DNA of 64,000 nucleotides from the NCBI GenBank assembly GCA_945879625.1, contig CAMCVA010000005.1, positions 1 to 64,000 of the forward strand, in the 5' to 3' direction. Shown in pieces: positions 1 to 10,679 of this stretch. How positions within the stretch are numbered: the first letter of the stretch is position 1; each line of letters opens with the position of its first letter. A program made the translations under genes and the position numbers. Under the pieces are notes generated by a model. The model made no database searches. It had not been told where the DNA came from and saw nothing but the letters and a program-made list of their open reading frames with translations. This DNA is from Flavobacterium psychrophilum (GTDB lineage Bacteria > Bacteroidota > Bacteroidia > Flavobacteriales > Flavobacteriaceae).

Positions 1-114
1 CAATTTGTACCAGTTTACGTAACAGAAAACATGGTAGGTCACAAATTAGGAGAGTTTTCACCAACTCGATCTTTTAGAGGTCATGCTGGAGCAAAAAATA
101 AAGGTAAAAAATAA
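1..114 (+). CDS. rpsS: 30S ribosomal protein S19, 3' end only
   Basis: The window opens inside this gene. The 37 visible C-terminal residues include the S19 signature around [19 protein letters not shown] and a basic tail ending in GKK. S19 binds 16S rRNA in the head of the small subunit. The stop codon lies 6 bases before rplV, as expected in the S10 block (S19-L22-S3-L16-L29-S17). The 5' end lies outside the window. Confidence 0.97.
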   Translation, partial: QFVPVYVTENMVGHKLGEFSPTRSFRGHAGAKNKGKK

Positions 115-120
115 GAAGCA

Positions 121-531
121 ATGGGAGTTCGTAAAAGAGAAACAGCAGACGCAAGAAAAGAGGCTAACAAGTCTATAGCTTTTGCAAAATTAAATAACTG
201 CCCTACTTCACCTAGAAAAATGCGCTTAGTAGCAGACTTGGTAAGAGGTCAGAAAGTGGAAAGAGCTTTAAATATTTTAAGATTTAGCTCAAAAGAAGCT
301 TCAAGAAAATTAGAGAAATTAGTATTATCTGCAATCAACAATTGGGAGCAGAAAAATGCTGATGGTGATGTTTCTGAAGCAGGCTTATTTATAAAAACAA
401 TCACTGTAGATGGTGGAATGATGTTGAAAAGACTTCGTCCAGCTCCACAAGGAAGAGCACACAGAATTAGAAAACGTTCTAACCACGTTACAATCGTGTT
501 AGGATCAACCGATAACACACAAGCAAATTAA
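121..531 (+). CDS. rplV: 50S ribosomal protein L22
   Basis: A 136-residue protein with the L22 core: an [13 protein letters not shown] segment near residue 33 and the C-terminal beta-hairpin with [16 protein letters not shown] near residues 104-119. This hairpin lines the peptide exit tunnel. The start ATG follows rpsS by 6 bases, and rpsC begins 5 bases after the stop, so translation of the three genes is probably coupled. The N-terminal extension of about 20 residues is slightly longer than in enterobacteria. Confidence 0.97.
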   Translation: MGVRKRETADARKEANKSIAFAKLNNCPTSPRKMRLVADLVRGQKVERALNILRFSSKEASRKLEKLVLSAINNWEQKNADGDVSEAGLFIKTITVDGGMMLKRLRPAPQGRAHRIRKRSNHVTIVLGSTDNTQAN

Positions 532-536
532 TTAAG

Positions 537-1289
537 ATGGGACAAAAGACAAATCCAATAGGAAACAGACTTGGGATCATCAGAGGATGGGATTCAAACT
601 GGTATGGTGGAAATGACTACGGGGATAAAATCGCCGAAGACTATAAAATCAGAAAGTACATTCATGCTCGTTTATCAAAAGCTAGTGTATCAAAAGTAAT
701 CATCGAGAGAACTTTAAAACTTGTAACCGTTACTATCACTACTGCACGACCTGGTATCATTATCGGAAAAGGTGGCCAAGAGGTAGACAAGTTGAAAGAA
801 GAACTTAAGAAAGTTACTGACAAAGAGGTTCAAATCAACATCTTTGAAATTAAAAGACCTGAATTAGATGCTTACTTAGTTGCAACAAGCATCGCCCGTC
901 AAATCGAGAGCCGTATTTCTTACAGAAGAGCGATTAAAATGGCTATTGCTGCCTCTATGCGTATGAACGCTGAGGGCATCAAAGTCTTAATCTCTGGTCG
1001 TTTGAATGGTGCTGAAATGGCGCGTTCTGAAGGGTTCAAAGAAGGTAGAATTCCTCTATCAACTTTTAGAGCTGACATCGATTACGCATTAGCTGAGGCA
1101 CATACTACTTATGGTAGAATGGGTATCAAAGTGTGGATCATGAAAGGTGAAGTTTACGGAAAGAGAGATCTTTCTCCATTAGTAGGCATGGACAAAAAAC
1201 AAGCTGCTGGCGGAAAAGGTGGAGATGCACCACGTGGTAAATCAAACTTCAACAAAGGTGGTAAACCGGATGCTCGTAAAAGAAAGTAA
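537..1289 (+). CDS. rpsC: 30S ribosomal protein S3
   Basis: A 250-residue S3. The N-terminal KH domain is visible with the GxxG loop ([16 protein letters not shown], about residues 75-90). The C-terminal domain contains [13 protein letters not shown] and a long basic, glycine-rich tail after residue 215. S3 sits at the mRNA entry side of the 30S head. It lies between rplV and rplP in normal S10-block order. Confidence 0.98.
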   Translation: MGQKTNPIGNRLGIIRGWDSNWYGGNDYGDKIAEDYKIRKYIHARLSKASVSKVIIERTLKLVTVTITTARPGIIIGKGGQEVDKLKEELKKVTDKEVQINIFEIKRPELDAYLVATSIARQIESRISYRRAIKMAIAASMRMNAEGIKVLISGRLNGAEMARSEGFKEGRIPLSTFRADIDYALAEAHTTYGRMGIKVWIMKGEVYGKRDLSPLVGMDKKQAAGGKGGDAPRGKSNFNKGGKPDARKRK

Positions 1290-1308
1290 ATTTTTAAATT
1301 AAAGAAAA

Positions 1309-1734
1309 ATGTTACAGCCTAAAAGAACAAAATACCGTAAGGTACAAAAAGGTAGAATGAAAGGAAATGCGCAAAGAGGGCATGAACTTTCTAATGGAAT
1401 GTTTGGAATTAAATCTGTACATGAAGATGGTATGTTCCTAACTTCTCGTCAAATTGAGGCGGCTCGTATTGCAGCTACTCGTTACATGAAGAGAGAGGGT
1501 CAATTATGGATTAAAATTTTCCCAGACAAACCAATCACCAAGAAACCACTTGAAGTACGTATGGGTAAAGGTAAAGGTGCAGTAGAATATTGGGCTGCAG
1601 TTGTAAAACCAGGAAGAATTATGTTTGAAGTTGGAGGAGTTCCTTTATCAGTTGCAAAAGAGGCCTTGCGTCTTGCTGCACAAAAGCTTCCAGTGAAAAC
1701 TAAATTCATCGTTGCTAGAGATTTCGAAGCATAA
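1309..1734 (+). CDS. rplP: 50S ribosomal protein L16
   Basis: A 141-residue L16. It begins [19 protein letters not shown] and carries the conserved [13 protein letters not shown] segment near residues 84-96. L16 binds 23S rRNA near the A site and is needed late in 50S assembly. Length and start match the family. The following 70-base gap before rpmC is the largest in this part of the operon and shows no clear signal. Confidence 0.98.
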   Translation: MLQPKRTKYRKVQKGRMKGNAQRGHELSNGMFGIKSVHEDGMFLTSRQIEAARIAATRYMKREGQLWIKIFPDKPITKKPLEVRMGKGKGAVEYWAAVVKPGRIMFEVGGVPLSVAKEALRLAAQKLPVKTKFIVARDFEA

Positions 1735-1804
1735 TTTAAATTATTATGAAATGTCGCATTTTTGCTTCATTACATCTGACCTTTAAAAAAAATAGTAAAA
1801 ACAG

Positions 1805-1996
1805 ATGAAACAATCAGAAATAAAAAATCTTTCTGCAGCTGAGTTGCAAGAGAAACTTAGTCAAACTAAGAAAACCTATGCCGACCTAAAAATGGCTCAT
1901 GCTATTTCTCCAATTGCTAATCCGCTACAAATTAGAGCGGTTAGAAAAACAGTTGCGCGTTTGGCTACCGAGTTAACCAATAGAGAGCAACAATAA
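1805..1996 (+). CDS. rpmC: 50S ribosomal protein L29
   Basis: A 63-residue helical protein starting [18 protein letters not shown], the usual L29 opening, with the [19 protein letters not shown] segment in the second helix. L29 lies beside the exit-tunnel mouth next to L23. It is followed by rpsQ after 17 bases. Confidence 0.95.
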   Translation: MKQSEIKNLSAAELQEKLSQTKKTYADLKMAHAISPIANPLQIRAVRKTVARLATELTNREQQ

Positions 1997-2013
1997 TTGT
2001 ATTCTACGGAAAG

Positions 2014-2271
2014 ATGGAAAAAAGAAATTTAAGAAAAGAAAGAATTGGGGTTGTTACTTCAAACAAAATGGAGAAATCTATTGTTGTTGCTGAAGTTAGA
2101 AAAGTAAAACACCCCTTGTATGGTAAGTTCGTGTTAAAAACAAAGAAATACGTTGCACACGACGAGAAAAACGACTGTAACATTGGTGATACTGTAAAGA
2201 TTAGCGAAACGCGTCCGTTGAGTAAAACCAAATGTTGGAGATTAGTTGAAATCATTGAAAGAGCTAAATAA
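2014..2271 (+). CDS. rpsQ: 30S ribosomal protein S17
   Basis: An 85-residue OB-fold protein with the S17 features [27 protein letters not shown] in pieces over residues 12-40 and the [12 protein letters not shown] motif near residues 65-76. It is a primary 16S rRNA binder in the 30S body. It ends 2 bases before rplN, indicating tight translational coupling. Confidence 0.97.
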   Translation: MEKRNLRKERIGVVTSNKMEKSIVVAEVRKVKHPLYGKFVLKTKKYVAHDEKNDCNIGDTVKISETRPLSKTKCWRLVEIIERAK

Positions 2272-2273
2272 TT

Positions 2274-2642
2274 ATGGTACAACAAGAATCAAGACTAAAA
2301 GTAGCAGATAACACAGGAGCTAAAGAAGTTTTAACTATCCGTGTTTTAGGAGGTACCAAAAGAAGGTATGCCTCTGTTGGCGACAAGATTGTAGTATCTA
2401 TTAAAGATGCCACTCCAAACGGAAACGTAAAAAAAGGAGCAGTATCAACTGCAGTGGTTGTACGAACCAAAAAAGAAGTGAGAAGAGCTGATGGATCTTA
2501 TATCCGTTTTGACGACAACGCATGTGTGTTGTTAAACGCGGCAGGTGAAATGAGAGGAACTCGTGTTTTTGGTCCAGTAGCAAGAGAACTTCGTGAAAAA
2601 CAATTCATGAAAATTGTATCATTAGCACCAGAAGTGCTTTAA
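2274..2642 (+). CDS. rplN: 50S ribosomal protein L14
   Basis: A 122-residue L14 beginning [19 protein letters not shown], with the [15 protein letters not shown] basic strand ([20 protein letters not shown]) near residues 62-81 and the C-terminal [13 protein letters not shown]14 forms an intersubunit bridge. Length equals the bacterial norm. It opens the spc block. Confidence 0.98.
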
Positions 2643-2654
2643 TTATTTATACTA

Positions 2655-2969
2655 ATGATAAAGCTAAAGATAAAATCAGGAGATACTGTAAAAGTAATAG
2701 CTGGAGATCACAAAGGATCTGAAGGTAAAGTTTTACGTGTGTATCGTGAAAAAAATAAAGCGATAGTTGAAGGGGTTAATATGGTTTCTAAACACACAAA
2801 ACCTAGTGCCAAAAACCCTCAAGGAGGTATCGTTAAGAAAGAAGCTCCATTGCATATTTCGAACATCGCGTTAATTGATCCAAAATCAAAACAACCAACG
2901 CGTGTTGGAATTAGAGTAGAAGGAGATAAGAAAGTAAGATTTTCAAAAAAATCTAATCAAGTACTATAG
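2655..2969 (+). CDS. rplX: 50S ribosomal protein L24
   Basis: A 104-residue L24 with the N-terminal KOW motif ([20 protein letters not shown], residues 8-27), an assembly-initiator protein of the 50S subunit. The TAG stop at 2967-2969 lies only 2 bases before the ATG of rplE, so the two are probably coupled. Confidence 0.97.
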   Translation: MIKLKIKSGDTVKVIAGDHKGSEGKVLRVYREKNKAIVEGVNMVSKHTKPSAKNPQGGIVKKEAPLHISNIALIDPKSKQPTRVGIRVEGDKKVRFSKKSNQVL

Positions 2970-2971
2970 TG

Positions 2972-3523
2972 ATGGCTTATATACCTAGACTAAAAGAGGA
3001 ATACAAGAACAGAGTAATCTCTGCTCTTAAAGAAGAATTCGGTTACAAAAACGTTATGCAAGTTCCAAAATTGCAAAAAATCGTTGTAAGCCGTGGAGTT
3101 GGTGCAGCAGTTTCTGACAAGAAACTAATTGATTATGCTGTAGACGAAATGTCAAAAATTACGGGTCAAAAAGCGATAGCTACCATATCTAAAAAAGACG
3201 TTGCTTCTTTCAAATTGAGAAAAGGAATGCCTATTGGAGCTAAAGTTACTTTGCGTGGAGAAAGAATGTATGAGTTTTTAGATCGTTTGATCACTTCTGC
3301 ATTGCCACGTGTACGTGATTTTGGTGGAATTAAAGCAACCGGATTTGACGGTAGAGGTAACTATAACTTAGGGGTTTTAGAGCAAATCATTTTCCCAGAA
3401 ATTGATATTGACAAAGTAAATAAAATCTCGGGTATGGATATCACGTTCGTAACCAATGCAAAAACAGACAAGGAAGCTAAATCCTTACTAGCTGAATTAG
3501 GTTTACCTTTTAAAAAGAATTAA
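2972..3523 (+). CDS. rplE: 50S ribosomal protein L5
   Basis: A 183-residue L5 that contacts 5S rRNA. Visible blocks are [15 protein letters not shown] at the start, [18 protein letters not shown] near residues 84-101 and the [21 protein letters not shown] segment near residues 141-161. The frame is also open from a GTG at 2969, but ATG 2972 gives the normal L5 start and sits 2 bases after the rplX stop, so it is preferred. Confidence 0.97.
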   Translation: MAYIPRLKEEYKNRVISALKEEFGYKNVMQVPKLQKIVVSRGVGAAVSDKKLIDYAVDEMSKITGQKAIATISKKDVASFKLRKGMPIGAKVTLRGERMYEFLDRLITSALPRVRDFGGIKATGFDGRGNYNLGVLEQIIFPEIDIDKVNKISGMDITFVTNAKTDKEAKSLLAELGLPFKKN

Positions 3524-3526
3524 GTT

Positions 3527-3796
3527 ATGGCTAAAGAATCAATGAAAGCCCGTGAGGTGAAAAGAGAAAAAACGGTAGCAAAGTATGCTGAGAAAAGAAA
3601 AGCGCTTTTAGCGGCTGGCGATTACGAAGGCTTACAAAAATTACCAAAAAATGCTTCACCGGTACGTTTGCACAACCGTTGTAAATTAACAGGAAGACCT
3701 AGAGGGTATATGCGTCAATTTGGTCTTTCTCGTGTAACATTCCGTGAAATGGCCAATAATGGGTTGATCCCAGGCATTAAGAAAGCCAGCTGGTAA
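3527..3796 (+). CDS. rpsN: 30S ribosomal protein S14, zinc-independent form
   Basis: An 89-residue S14 of the long type. The C-terminal core [19 protein letters not shown] and the ending [11 protein letters not shown] are typical. Only one cysteine (Cys52) is present, so the CxxC...CxxC zinc site of the short S14 form is absent. It assembles in the 30S head beside S3 and S10. A 74-base gap separates it from rpsH. Confidence 0.97.
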   Translation: MAKESMKAREVKREKTVAKYAEKRKALLAAGDYEGLQKLPKNASPVRLHNRCKLTGRPRGYMRQFGLSRVTFREMANNGLIPGIKKASW

Positions 3797-3870
3797 ACAC
3801 AAACATGTATTAATTGGTTTAAGGTTCGGTTTGCAATACAATCGAAAACCAAGACCGCAAAACAATAACT

Positions 3871-4269
3871 ATGTATACAGATCCTATTGCGGATTATTTA
3901 ACTAGAGTTCGAAACGCTGTTGCTGCAAAGCATAAAGTGGTTGAGATTCCAGCATCTAATCTAAAAAAAGAAATCACTAAGATCTTATTTGATCAAGGGT
4001 ATATCTTAAGCTACAAATTTGAGGACTCGACTGTTCAAGGGTCTATCAAAATTGCTTTGAAGTATGATAAAGATACCAAAGAGCCTGTTATTAAAGATAT
4101 CCAAAGAATTAGTAAACCAGGTTTGCGTAAGTATGCTGGTGCTTCTAACATTCCAAGAATCCTAAACGGATTAGGAATTGCTATTGTTTCTACCTCAAAA
4201 GGTTTGATGACTGGAAAACATGCAAAACAATTAAATGTTGGTGGCGAAGTAATTTGTTACGTATACTAA
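3871..4269 (+). CDS. rpsH: 30S ribosomal protein S8
   Basis: A 132-residue S8. It starts [16 protein letters not shown] and has the [11 protein letters not shown] and [15 protein letters not shown] segments (about residues 80-115) that bind helix 21 of 16S rRNA. In E. coli S8 is the autogenous repressor of the spc operon. Nothing here shows whether that control is kept. Confidence 0.98.
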   Translation: MYTDPIADYLTRVRNAVAAKHKVVEIPASNLKKEITKILFDQGYILSYKFEDSTVQGSIKIALKYDKDTKEPVIKDIQRISKPGLRKYAGASNIPRILNGLGIAIVSTSKGLMTGKHAKQLNVGGEVICYVY

Positions 4270-4286
4270 TTTTTAAATTCTAAACG

Positions 4287-4829
4287 ATGTCAAGAATAGG
4301 TAAAAATCCCGTTGTAATTGTTGCTGGAGTAACTGTAGAAGTTGCTGATGCATTAATTACCGTTAAAGGAAAATTAGGTCAACTTACACAAGAATATTCC
4401 GATGTAACTGTAAAAGTTGAAGATGGTCATGTACTAGTAGAAAGATCATCTGATCATAAAGATCATAGAGCAAAACACGGATTATACAGATCCTTAATCA
4501 ACAACATGATTATTGGTGTATCTGAAGGTTTTACTAAAGAATTAGAATTGGTTGGAGTAGGATATAGAGCTTCAAACCAAGGTCAAAAATTAGATTTAGC
4601 TTTAGGATTTTCTCACAATATAGTTTTAGAAGTAGCTCCAGAAGTAAAATTGGAAACTATCTCAGAAAAAGGGAAAAACCCGGTTGTGAAATTAACTTCA
4701 TTTGACAAACAATTAGTAGGTCAAGTTGCAGCTAAAATTCGCGGTTTCCGTAAACCAGAGCCTTACAAAGGTAAAGGAGTTAAATTCGTAGGTGAAGTAT
4801 TAAGAAGAAAAGCAGGTAAATCAGCTTAA
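4287..4829 (+). CDS. rplF: 50S ribosomal protein L6
   Basis: A 180-residue L6 made of two repeated alpha/beta domains. It begins [11 protein letters not shown] and ends with the [13 protein letters not shown] block (residues 154-166), which binds the sarcin-ricin stem. Length and position between rpsH and rplR are normal. Confidence 0.98.
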   Translation: MSRIGKNPVVIVAGVTVEVADALITVKGKLGQLTQEYSDVTVKVEDGHVLVERSSDHKDHRAKHGLYRSLINNMIIGVSEGFTKELELVGVGYRASNQGQKLDLALGFSHNIVLEVAPEVKLETISEKGKNPVVKLTSFDKQLVGQVAAKIRGFRKPEPYKGKGVKFVGEVLRRKAGKSA

Positions 4830-4840
4830 AAAATAAGATT

Positions 4841-5191
4841 ATGTCATTAACAAAATCTGAAAGAAGACAGAGAATTAAATTCAGAATTAGAAAGATTGTT
4901 AGCGGTTCAGCTGCAAAACCAAGACTTTCAGTATTCAGAAGTAATAAAGAAATCTACGCACAACTCATTGATGATGTGAACGGAGTAACTTTATTAGCTG
5001 CATCTTCAAGAGAAAAAGAAGTAGGTAAAGGTACAAGCGTAGAAGTAGCCAATGCAGTTGGAAAACTCGTTGCTGAAAAAGCGTTAAAAGCCGGTATAGA
5101 AAATGTAACCTTTGATAGAGGAGGTTATTTATATCACGGTCGTATTAAATCATTAGCAGACGGTGCAAGAACCGCTGGTCTTAAATTCTAA
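4841..5191 (+). CDS. rplR: 50S ribosomal protein L18
   Basis: A 116-residue L18, a 5S rRNA-binding protein of the central protuberance. It shows [18 protein letters not shown] near residues 28-45 and the C-terminal [20 protein letters not shown] motif typical of L18. It is 6 bases from rpsE. Confidence 0.98.
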   Translation: MSLTKSERRQRIKFRIRKIVSGSAAKPRLSVFRSNKEIYAQLIDDVNGVTLLAASSREKEVGKGTSVEVANAVGKLVAEKALKAGIENVTFDRGGYLYHGRIKSLADGARTAGLKF

Positions 5192-5197
5192 TATATT

Positions 5198-5719
5198 ATG
5201 TCTAAATACAAAAGCGTAGAATTAGTAAAACCGAGTGGTCTTGAACTAAAAGATCGTTTGGTGAGTGTAAATCGTGTTACTAAAGTTACAAAAGGTGGTA
5301 GAGCTTTCGGCTTTTCTGCAATTGTAGTGGTAGGAGACGAGAACGGCGTGGTAGGTCACGGTCTAGGTAAATCTAAAGATGTTTCTGAAGCGATTGCCAA
5401 AGCGGTAGAAGATGCTAAGAAAAATTTAGTGCGTATTCCCTTAAATGGTCAATCGGTTCCTCACGAACAAAAAGGTAAATTTGGTGGTGCACGTGTATTC
5501 TTAATTCCGGCCTCTCATGGTACTGGAGTTATTGCTGGTGGTGCAGTTCGTTCTGTATTAGAATCAGTTGGTATTCACGACGTATTGTCTAAGTCTCAAG
5601 GTTCTTCTAATCCACACAACGTGGTAAAAGCAACTTTTGATGCCTTATTGCAAATGAGAAGTGCTTATACTATTTCAAAACAAAGAGGAATTTCTTTAGA
5701 AAAAGTTTTTAAAGGTTAA
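5198..5719 (+). CDS. rpsE: 30S ribosomal protein S5
   Basis: A 173-residue S5 with the N-terminal double-stranded-RNA-like domain ([21 protein letters not shown], in pieces over residues 19-39), the [13 protein letters not shown] helix, and the C-terminal [13 protein letters not shown] segment. S5 contributes to decoding fidelity and mRNA unwinding at the entry channel. Normal length and context. Confidence 0.98.
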   Translation: MSKYKSVELVKPSGLELKDRLVSVNRVTKVTKGGRAFGFSAIVVVGDENGVVGHGLGKSKDVSEAIAKAVEDAKKNLVRIPLNGQSVPHEQKGKFGGARVFLIPASHGTGVIAGGAVRSVLESVGIHDVLSKSQGSSNPHNVVKATFDALLQMRSAYTISKQRGISLEKVFKG

Positions 5720-5730
5720 TACAAGGAATT

Positions 5731-5913
5731 ATGACTAAATTAAGAGTAAAACAAGTTAGAAGCAAAATCAACTGTCCGCTTACACAAAAAAGAGGATTGG
5801 AAGCTTTGGGTCTACGTAAAATGGGTCAAGTTGTAGAGCACGAATCAAATCCTGCTATCCTTGGTATGATAAATAAAGTTAAACACTTAGTTTCCGTAGA
5901 GGAAGTTAACTAA
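5731..5913 (+). CDS. rpmD: 50S ribosomal protein L30
   Basis: A 60-residue L30 with the family pattern [31 protein letters not shown]30 is a small 23S rRNA-binding protein that is absent from some bacteria but present here in the usual S5-L30-L15 position. Confidence 0.96.
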   Translation: MTKLRVKQVRSKINCPLTQKRGLEALGLRKMGQVVEHESNPAILGMINKVKHLVSVEEVN

Positions 5914-5924
5914 CAATAACAGGT

Positions 5925-6377
5925 ATGAATTTAAGTAACTTACAACCTGCTGAAGGTTCTACACACAATCAAAACAAACGATTGGGTAGAGGAGAAGGTT
6001 CTGGAAAAGGTGGCACTGCTGCAAGAGGTCACAAAGGAGCTAAGTCTCGTTCTGGTTATTCCAAAAAGATTGGTTTTGAAGGTGGTCAAATGCCTTTGCA
6101 ACGTCGTGTGCCTAAGTTTGGTTTCACCAACATCAATCGTAAAGAGTATGAAGGCGTTAATTTAGATACGCTTCAATTACTAGTTGACAACGGAATTATT
6201 ACAGATACTGTAGATATGTCAGTATATGTAATGAACCGCTTAGCTACCAAAAACGAAATCGTTAAGATTTTAGGAAGAGGCGAATTGAAAGCAAAATTAA
6301 AAGTATCTGCTCACAAGTTTACGGCTACTGCCAAAGCGGCTATTGAAGCGGCTGGTGGTGAAGCGGTAACACTATAA
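5925..6377 (+). CDS. rplO: 50S ribosomal protein L15
   Basis: A 150-residue L15. The glycine-rich basic N-terminal arm (RLGRGEGSGKGGTAARGHKG, residues 20-39) and the FEGGQMPLQRRVPKFGF motif (residues 51-67) are typical. It is a late 50S assembly protein. It is followed by secY after 12 bases, the usual spc arrangement. Confidence 0.98.
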   Translation: MNLSNLQPAEGSTHNQNKRLGRGEGSGKGGTAARGHKGAKSRSGYSKKIGFEGGQMPLQRRVPKFGFTNINRKEYEGVNLDTLQLLVDNGIITDTVDMSVYVMNRLATKNEIVKILGRGELKAKLKVSAHKFTATAKAAIEAAGGEAVTL

Positions 6378-6389
6378 TTTTATAGAACG

Positions 6390-7736
6390 ATGAAGAACTT
6401 TTTTGAATCATTAGCAAACGTTTGGAAGATAGAAGAACTAAAAAATAGAATTCTAATTACATTAGGATTGCTATTGGTGTATCGTTTTGGTGCACATGTT
6501 ACCCTTCCAGGTATTGATGCTTCGCAATTAAATAGCTTAGGAAATCAAACTAAAGATGGTATTGGTTCAATTTTGGATATGTTCACCGGAGGTGCATTTT
6601 CTAAAGCATCTGTTTTTGCTTTAGGAATCATGCCTTACATTTCGGCATCTATTGTAGTTCAATTAATGGGAATTGCGATTCCTTATTTGCAAAAACTCCA
6701 AAAAGACGGCGAAAGTGGACGTAAAAAAATAAACCAGATCACACGATGGTTAACTATTGTAATCACGTTAGTACAAGGACCTGGATACATCTACAATTTA
6801 TACAGAACTATTCCTGGAAGTGCATTTCTTTTAGGATTTGATTCGTTTGCCTTTTTGTTTTCTTCGGTATTAATTTTAACTACAGGTACAATTTTTGCCA
6901 TGTGGTTGGGAGAGAAAATTACCGATAAGGGAATTGGAAACGGAATCTCTTTGTTAATTATGGTGGGTATTTTGGCGCGTTTACCACAGTCATTTATTCA
7001 AGAGTTTACTACTCGAGTTACCAACAATAATGGAGGACCAATGTTATTGGTTATTGAAATTATCATTTGGTTATTGGTAATTATATCGTGTATTTTATTG
7101 GTAATGGCTGTTCGTAAGATCCCTGTTCAATATGCCCGTAGAACAACTACTGGTGATTTTGAACAAGACATGATGGGCGGCAACAGACAATGGATTCCTC
7201 TGAAGTTGAATGCTTCGGGAGTAATGCCAATCATTTTTGCACAAGCTATTATGTTTATTCCTGCTGCTTTAGCTGGCTTGTCTCAATCAGAGACCTCGCA
7301 AAGTATTGCAGGTGCTTTTAGTGATATTTTTGGATTTTGGTACAGTGTAGTATTCGCTTCCTTGATCGTAATTTTTACGTTCTTTTATACGGCGATTACC
7401 GTACCTACCAACAAAATGGCTGACGATTTAAAAAGAAGCGGTGGTTTTATTCCAGGTATTCGTCCAGGAGTAGAAACGTCTGATTTCTTAGATAGAATAA
7501 TGTCTTTAATAACTTTCCCTGGCTCGTTATTTTTAGCTTTAATTGCTGTGTTCCCAGCCATTGTAGTTAATGTGTTTGATGTGCAACAATCGTGGGCAAT
7601 GTTTTTTGGAGGAACTTCTTTAATAATTATGGTTGGTGTTGCGATTGATACAATCCAACAGATTAATTCCTATTTATTAAATAAGCATTATGATAGTTTG
7701 ATGAAAAGTGGTAAAAATAGAAAAGCGGTAGCTTAA
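6390..7736 (+). CDS. secY: Protein translocase subunit SecY
   Basis: A 448-residue, about ten-span inner-membrane protein forming the channel of the Sec translocon with SecE and SecG. The LPGID segment and the plug-region stretch [25 protein letters not shown] (given in pieces, about residues 65-90) are present, as is the cytoplasmic loop with VQYARRTT near residue 246 and the [11 protein letters not shown] loop near residue 350, where SecA and the ribosome dock. Its position between rplO and infA is standard. Confidence 0.98.
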   Translation: MKNFFESLANVWKIEELKNRILITLGLLLVYRFGAHVTLPGIDASQLNSLGNQTKDGIGSILDMFTGGAFSKASVFALGIMPYISASIVVQLMGIAIPYLQKLQKDGESGRKKINQITRWLTIVITLVQGPGYIYNLYRTIPGSAFLLGFDSFAFLFSSVLILTTGTIFAMWLGEKITDKGIGNGISLLIMVGILARLPQSFIQEFTTRVTNNNGGPMLLVIEIIIWLLVIISCILLVMAVRKIPVQYARRTTTGDFEQDMMGGNRQWIPLKLNASGVMPIIFAQAIMFIPAALAGLSQSETSQSIAGAFSDIFGFWYSVVFASLIVIFTFFYTAITVPTNKMADDLKRSGGFIPGIRPGVETSDFLDRIMSLITFPGSLFLALIAVFPAIVVNVFDVQQSWAMFFGGTSLIIMVGVAIDTIQQINSYLLNKHYDSLMKSGKNRKAVA

Positions 7737-7741
7737 TTTTT

Positions 7742-7957
7742 ATGGCAAAACAATCAGCAATAGAACAAGACGGTTCCATCATTGAAGCATTATCCAATGC
7801 GATGTTCCGAGTAGAATTAGAAAACGGGCATATTGTAATTGCTCATATCTCTGGCAAAATGCGCATGCATTACATCAAGTTGTTACCTGGTGATAAAGTA
7901 AAGCTAGAAATGAGTCCTTATGATTTGTCAAAAGCAAGAATTACTTATAGATATTAA
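7742..7957 (+). CDS. infA: Translation initiation factor IF-1
   Basis: A 71-residue OB-fold protein: [29 protein letters not shown] opens it (two segments), then [21 protein letters not shown] and the closing [13 protein letters not shown]-1 binds the 30S A site during initiation. It follows secY by 5 bases and precedes rpmJ, the usual order for bacteria in which infA sits in the spc/alpha cluster. Confidence 0.98.
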   Translation: MAKQSAIEQDGSIIEALSNAMFRVELENGHIVIAHISGKMRMHYIKLLPGDKVKLEMSPYDLSKARITYRY

Positions 7958-8027
7958 AAAGCAATAAGTACAAAGCAAAAAGCAATTGAGCTTGGCGCAT
8001 TAACTTAGAGCTAAAAGCTAAACTAAA

Positions 8028-8144
8028 ATGAAAGTAAGAGCATCAGTTAAAAAAAGAAGCGCCGAGTGCATTATTGTGCGCAGAAAAGGCAGATTATACG
8101 TAATCAACAAAAAGAATCCTAGATTTAAACAACGACAAGGATAA
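8028..8144 (+). CDS. rpmJ: 50S ribosomal protein L36, cysteine-poor form
   Basis: A 38-codon gene translated directly from the sequence: it starts [20 protein letters not shown] and ends NPRFKQRQG. The start VRASVKK and end RFKQRQG are diagnostic of L36. Only one cysteine (Cys14) remains, so the zinc ribbon of the canonical short L36 is missing. It stops 2 bases before rpsM. Confidence 0.95.
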
Positions 8145-8146
8145 TT

Positions 8147-8521
8147 ATGGCAAGAATAGCAGGGGTAGATATACCTAAAAACAAAAGAGGAGTTATCGCT
8201 TTAACCTACATCTTCGGAGTAGGTAGAAGTAGAGCTATTGAGATTTTAGAAAAAGCTCAAGTTAGCCAAGATATTAAAGTTCAAGATTGGAATGACGACC
8301 AGATCGGAGCAATTCGTGATGCCGTTTCATTCTACAAAATTGAAGGTGAATTACGCTCAGAAGTATCGTTAAACATCAAACGTTTAATGGATATTGGATG
8401 TTACAGAGGAATTCGTCACAGATCTGGTTTGCCATTGCGCGGACAAAGAACGAAGAACAACTCTAGAACAAGAAAAGGGAAAAGAAAAACTGTTGCCAAC
8501 AAGAAAAAAGCAACTAAATAA
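8147..8521 (+). CDS. rpsM: 30S ribosomal protein S13
   Basis: A 124-residue S13, beginning [20 protein letters not shown] and containing the C-terminal [22 protein letters not shown] motif (in pieces, about residues 91-112). S13 lies in the 30S head and contacts the P-site tRNA and L5. It starts the alpha block (S13-S11-S4-RpoA-L17). Confidence 0.98.
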   Translation: MARIAGVDIPKNKRGVIALTYIFGVGRSRAIEILEKAQVSQDIKVQDWNDDQIGAIRDAVSFYKIEGELRSEVSLNIKRLMDIGCYRGIRHRSGLPLRGQRTKNNSRTRKGKRKTVANKKKATK

Positions 8522-8529
8522 TAAGTAAT

Positions 8530-8913
8530 ATGGCTAAAGCAACAACAAAAAAACGTAAAGTTATCGTTGAATCAACGGGTGAAGCTCATATTAGTGCCAC
8601 TTTTAACAACATCATCATTTCTTTGACAAACAAAAAAGGTGAAGTTATCGCTTGGTCTTCTGCTGGTAAAATGGGATTTAGAGGTTCTAAAAAGAATACT
8701 CCATATGCCGCTCAAATGGCCGCCGAAGATTGTAGTAAAGTAGCGTTAGAAGCGGGACTTAAAAAAGTAAAAGTATATGTAAAAGGACCAGGAAACGGAC
8801 GTGAGTCTGCGATTCGTTCTTTGCATAATGGTGGAATTGAAGTTACCGAAATCATTGACGTAACCCCAATGCCGCACAATGGATGTAGACCTCCAAAAAG
8901 AAGAAGAGTCTAA
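8530..8913 (+). CDS. rpsK: 30S ribosomal protein S11
   Basis: A 127-residue S11 of the platform, with [20 protein letters not shown] near residue 25, the [14 protein letters not shown] motif near residues 89-102, and the C-terminal [18 protein letters not shown]. It is followed by an 85-base leader before rpsD, in which no clear signal was found. Confidence 0.98.
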   Translation: MAKATTKKRKVIVESTGEAHISATFNNIIISLTNKKGEVIAWSSAGKMGFRGSKKNTPYAAQMAAEDCSKVALEAGLKKVKVYVKGPGNGRESAIRSLHNGGIEVTEIIDVTPMPHNGCRPPKRRRV

Positions 8914-8998
8914 GTTTAATTTATAGTATAACTAGGTAGAACAACGATTATCGGAGGATTTGACCTGAATTCATAATCACTACCTTAAACAATTTAAA

Positions 8999-9604
8999 AT
9001 GGCAAGATATACTGGTCCAAAAACCAAAATCGCCCGTAAGTTTGGCGAAGCAATTTTCGGAGATGACAAATCATTCGAAAAAAGAAATTACCCACCTGGC
9101 CAACATGGAATGGCTAAAAAAAGAGGTAAAAAATCGGAATATGCAATCCAGTTAATGGAAAAGCAAAAAGCAAAATACTCCTATGGTATCTTGGAAAAAC
9201 AATTCCGTAATTTATTTGAAAAAGCGTCTGCAACAAAAGGAGTTACTGGTGAAGTTCTTTTACAATTGTGTGAAGCACGTTTAGACAATGTAGTTTTTAG
9301 AATGGGAATTGCCCCATCTAGAAGAGGTGCACGTCAAATTGTTTCTCACCGTCACATTACTGTAAATGGAGAAGTGGTTAACATCCCTTCCTACCATTTA
9401 AAACCAGGTGATAAAGTAGCTGTACGTGAAAAATCAAAATCAGTAGAAGCTATCGATCGTTCATTGGCTAATTCATCTCATGTATTTGAGTGGATTACAT
9501 GGAACAACGATACTAAAGAAGGTGTATTTGTATCGGTACCTGCTAGATTGCAAATACCAGAAAATATCAAGGAACAACTTATCGTCGAATTGTACAACAA
9601 ATAA
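8999..9604 (+). CDS. rpsD: 30S ribosomal protein S4
   Basis: A 201-residue S4, a primary 16S rRNA binder. [18 protein letters not shown] opens it, and the S4 RNA-binding domain ([20 protein letters not shown], about residues 93-112, then [16 protein letters not shown]) is clear. Cysteines are few, so it is the zinc-free form. In E. coli S4 represses the alpha operon; no such site could be identified here. Confidence 0.98.
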   Translation: MARYTGPKTKIARKFGEAIFGDDKSFEKRNYPPGQHGMAKKRGKKSEYAIQLMEKQKAKYSYGILEKQFRNLFEKASATKGVTGEVLLQLCEARLDNVVFRMGIAPSRRGARQIVSHRHITVNGEVVNIPSYHLKPGDKVAVREKSKSVEAIDRSLANSSHVFEWITWNNDTKEGVFVSVPARLQIPENIKEQLIVELYNK

Positions 9605-9624
9605 TAATTGACTTAGTCGAAATT

Positions 9625-10617
9625 ATGGCAATATTTAATTTTCAGAAACCCGATAAAGTTATCATGATCGATTCAACCGATTTTGAAGGCAAATTTGAAT
9701 TTAGACCTTTAGAACCAGGATACGGATTGACTGTTGGTAATGCCCTTAGAAGAGTGATGTTATCTGCCTTAGAGGGATACGCAATCACTTCTGTTAGAAT
9801 TGAAGGTGTAGACCATGAGTTTTCTACTATTCCCGGAGTAGTTGAGGATGTTACCGAAATCATTTTGAATTTGAAACAAGTGCGTTTCAAAAGACAAATC
9901 GAAGACGTGGATAACGAATCAGTAACTATTTCGGTTGCTAATAAAGAACAACTCACCGCGGGTGATTTTCAAAAATTCATTTCTGGATTTCAAGTGCTTA
10001 ACCCCGAGTTAATCATTTGTAATTTAGACAGCAAAGTAAAATTAAACTTTGAGTTAACTATCGAAAAAGGACGTGGATACGTTCCCGCCGAAGAAAACAA
10101 AAAGCAAAATGCTGCGTTGGGTACCATTTTTACAGACTCCATTTTTACTCCGGTAAAAAATGTAAAATATGGCATTGAAAACTTTCGTGTAGAGCAAAAA
10201 ACGGATTACGAGAAACTTGTTTTTGAAATCAAAACAGATGGATCGATCAACCCGAAAGATGCCTTAACTGAAGCGGCCAAAGTATTAATTCATCACTTCA
10301 TGTTGTTCTCTGACGAGCGCATCACATTAGAAGCAGATGAAATTGCACAAACTGAATCATACGACGAGGAATCGTTGCACATGAGACAGTTGTTGAAAAC
10401 TAAATTAGTGGATATGGATTTATCTGTTCGCGCTTTAAATTGTTTAAAAGCAGCAGAAGTTGATACATTGGGCGACTTAGTTTCCTTCAATAAAAACGAC
10501 TTGATGAAATTCCGTAATTTCGGTAAAAAATCGTTAACAGAGTTAGACGAATTAGTTGCTGTTAAAAATTTAACCTTCGGAATGGACTTAGCCAAATACA
10601 AATTAGATAAAGAATAA
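9625..10617 (+). CDS. rpoA: DNA-directed RNA polymerase subunit alpha
   Basis: A 330-residue alpha subunit. The N-terminal dimerisation domain shows [20 protein letters not shown] (about residues 30-49), and the C-terminal domain, which binds UP elements and activators, shows [18 protein letters not shown] and [12 protein letters not shown] near residues 272-312. Both halves are full length. It lies between rpsD and rplQ as usual. Confidence 0.98.
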   Translation: MAIFNFQKPDKVIMIDSTDFEGKFEFRPLEPGYGLTVGNALRRVMLSALEGYAITSVRIEGVDHEFSTIPGVVEDVTEIILNLKQVRFKRQIEDVDNESVTISVANKEQLTAGDFQKFISGFQVLNPELIICNLDSKVKLNFELTIEKGRGYVPAEENKKQNAALGTIFTDSIFTPVKNVKYGIENFRVEQKTDYEKLVFEIKTDGSINPKDALTEAAKVLIHHFMLFSDERITLEADEIAQTESYDEESLHMRQLLKTKLVDMDLSVRALNCLKAAEVDTLGDLVSFNKNDLMKFRNFGKKSLTELDELVAVKNLTFGMDLAKYKLDKE

Positions 10618-10679
10618 ATTACTTCATATTTTGCTCTCCAAGGTGGATTGTAGCAAGATGAAGGTATAAAAAAATCGTC

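Noticed and set aside
249..2583. Minus-strand open frames opposite ribosomal protein genes
   Set aside because: They lie entirely within well-supported L22, L16, S17 and L14 genes, have no recognisable domains and no start signals.
3797..3870. Short inverted repeat (TTGGTTT/AAACCAA) between rpsN and rpsH as an attenuator
   Set aside because: Only 7 bp with a long loop and no T tract; could be chance in AT-rich sequence.
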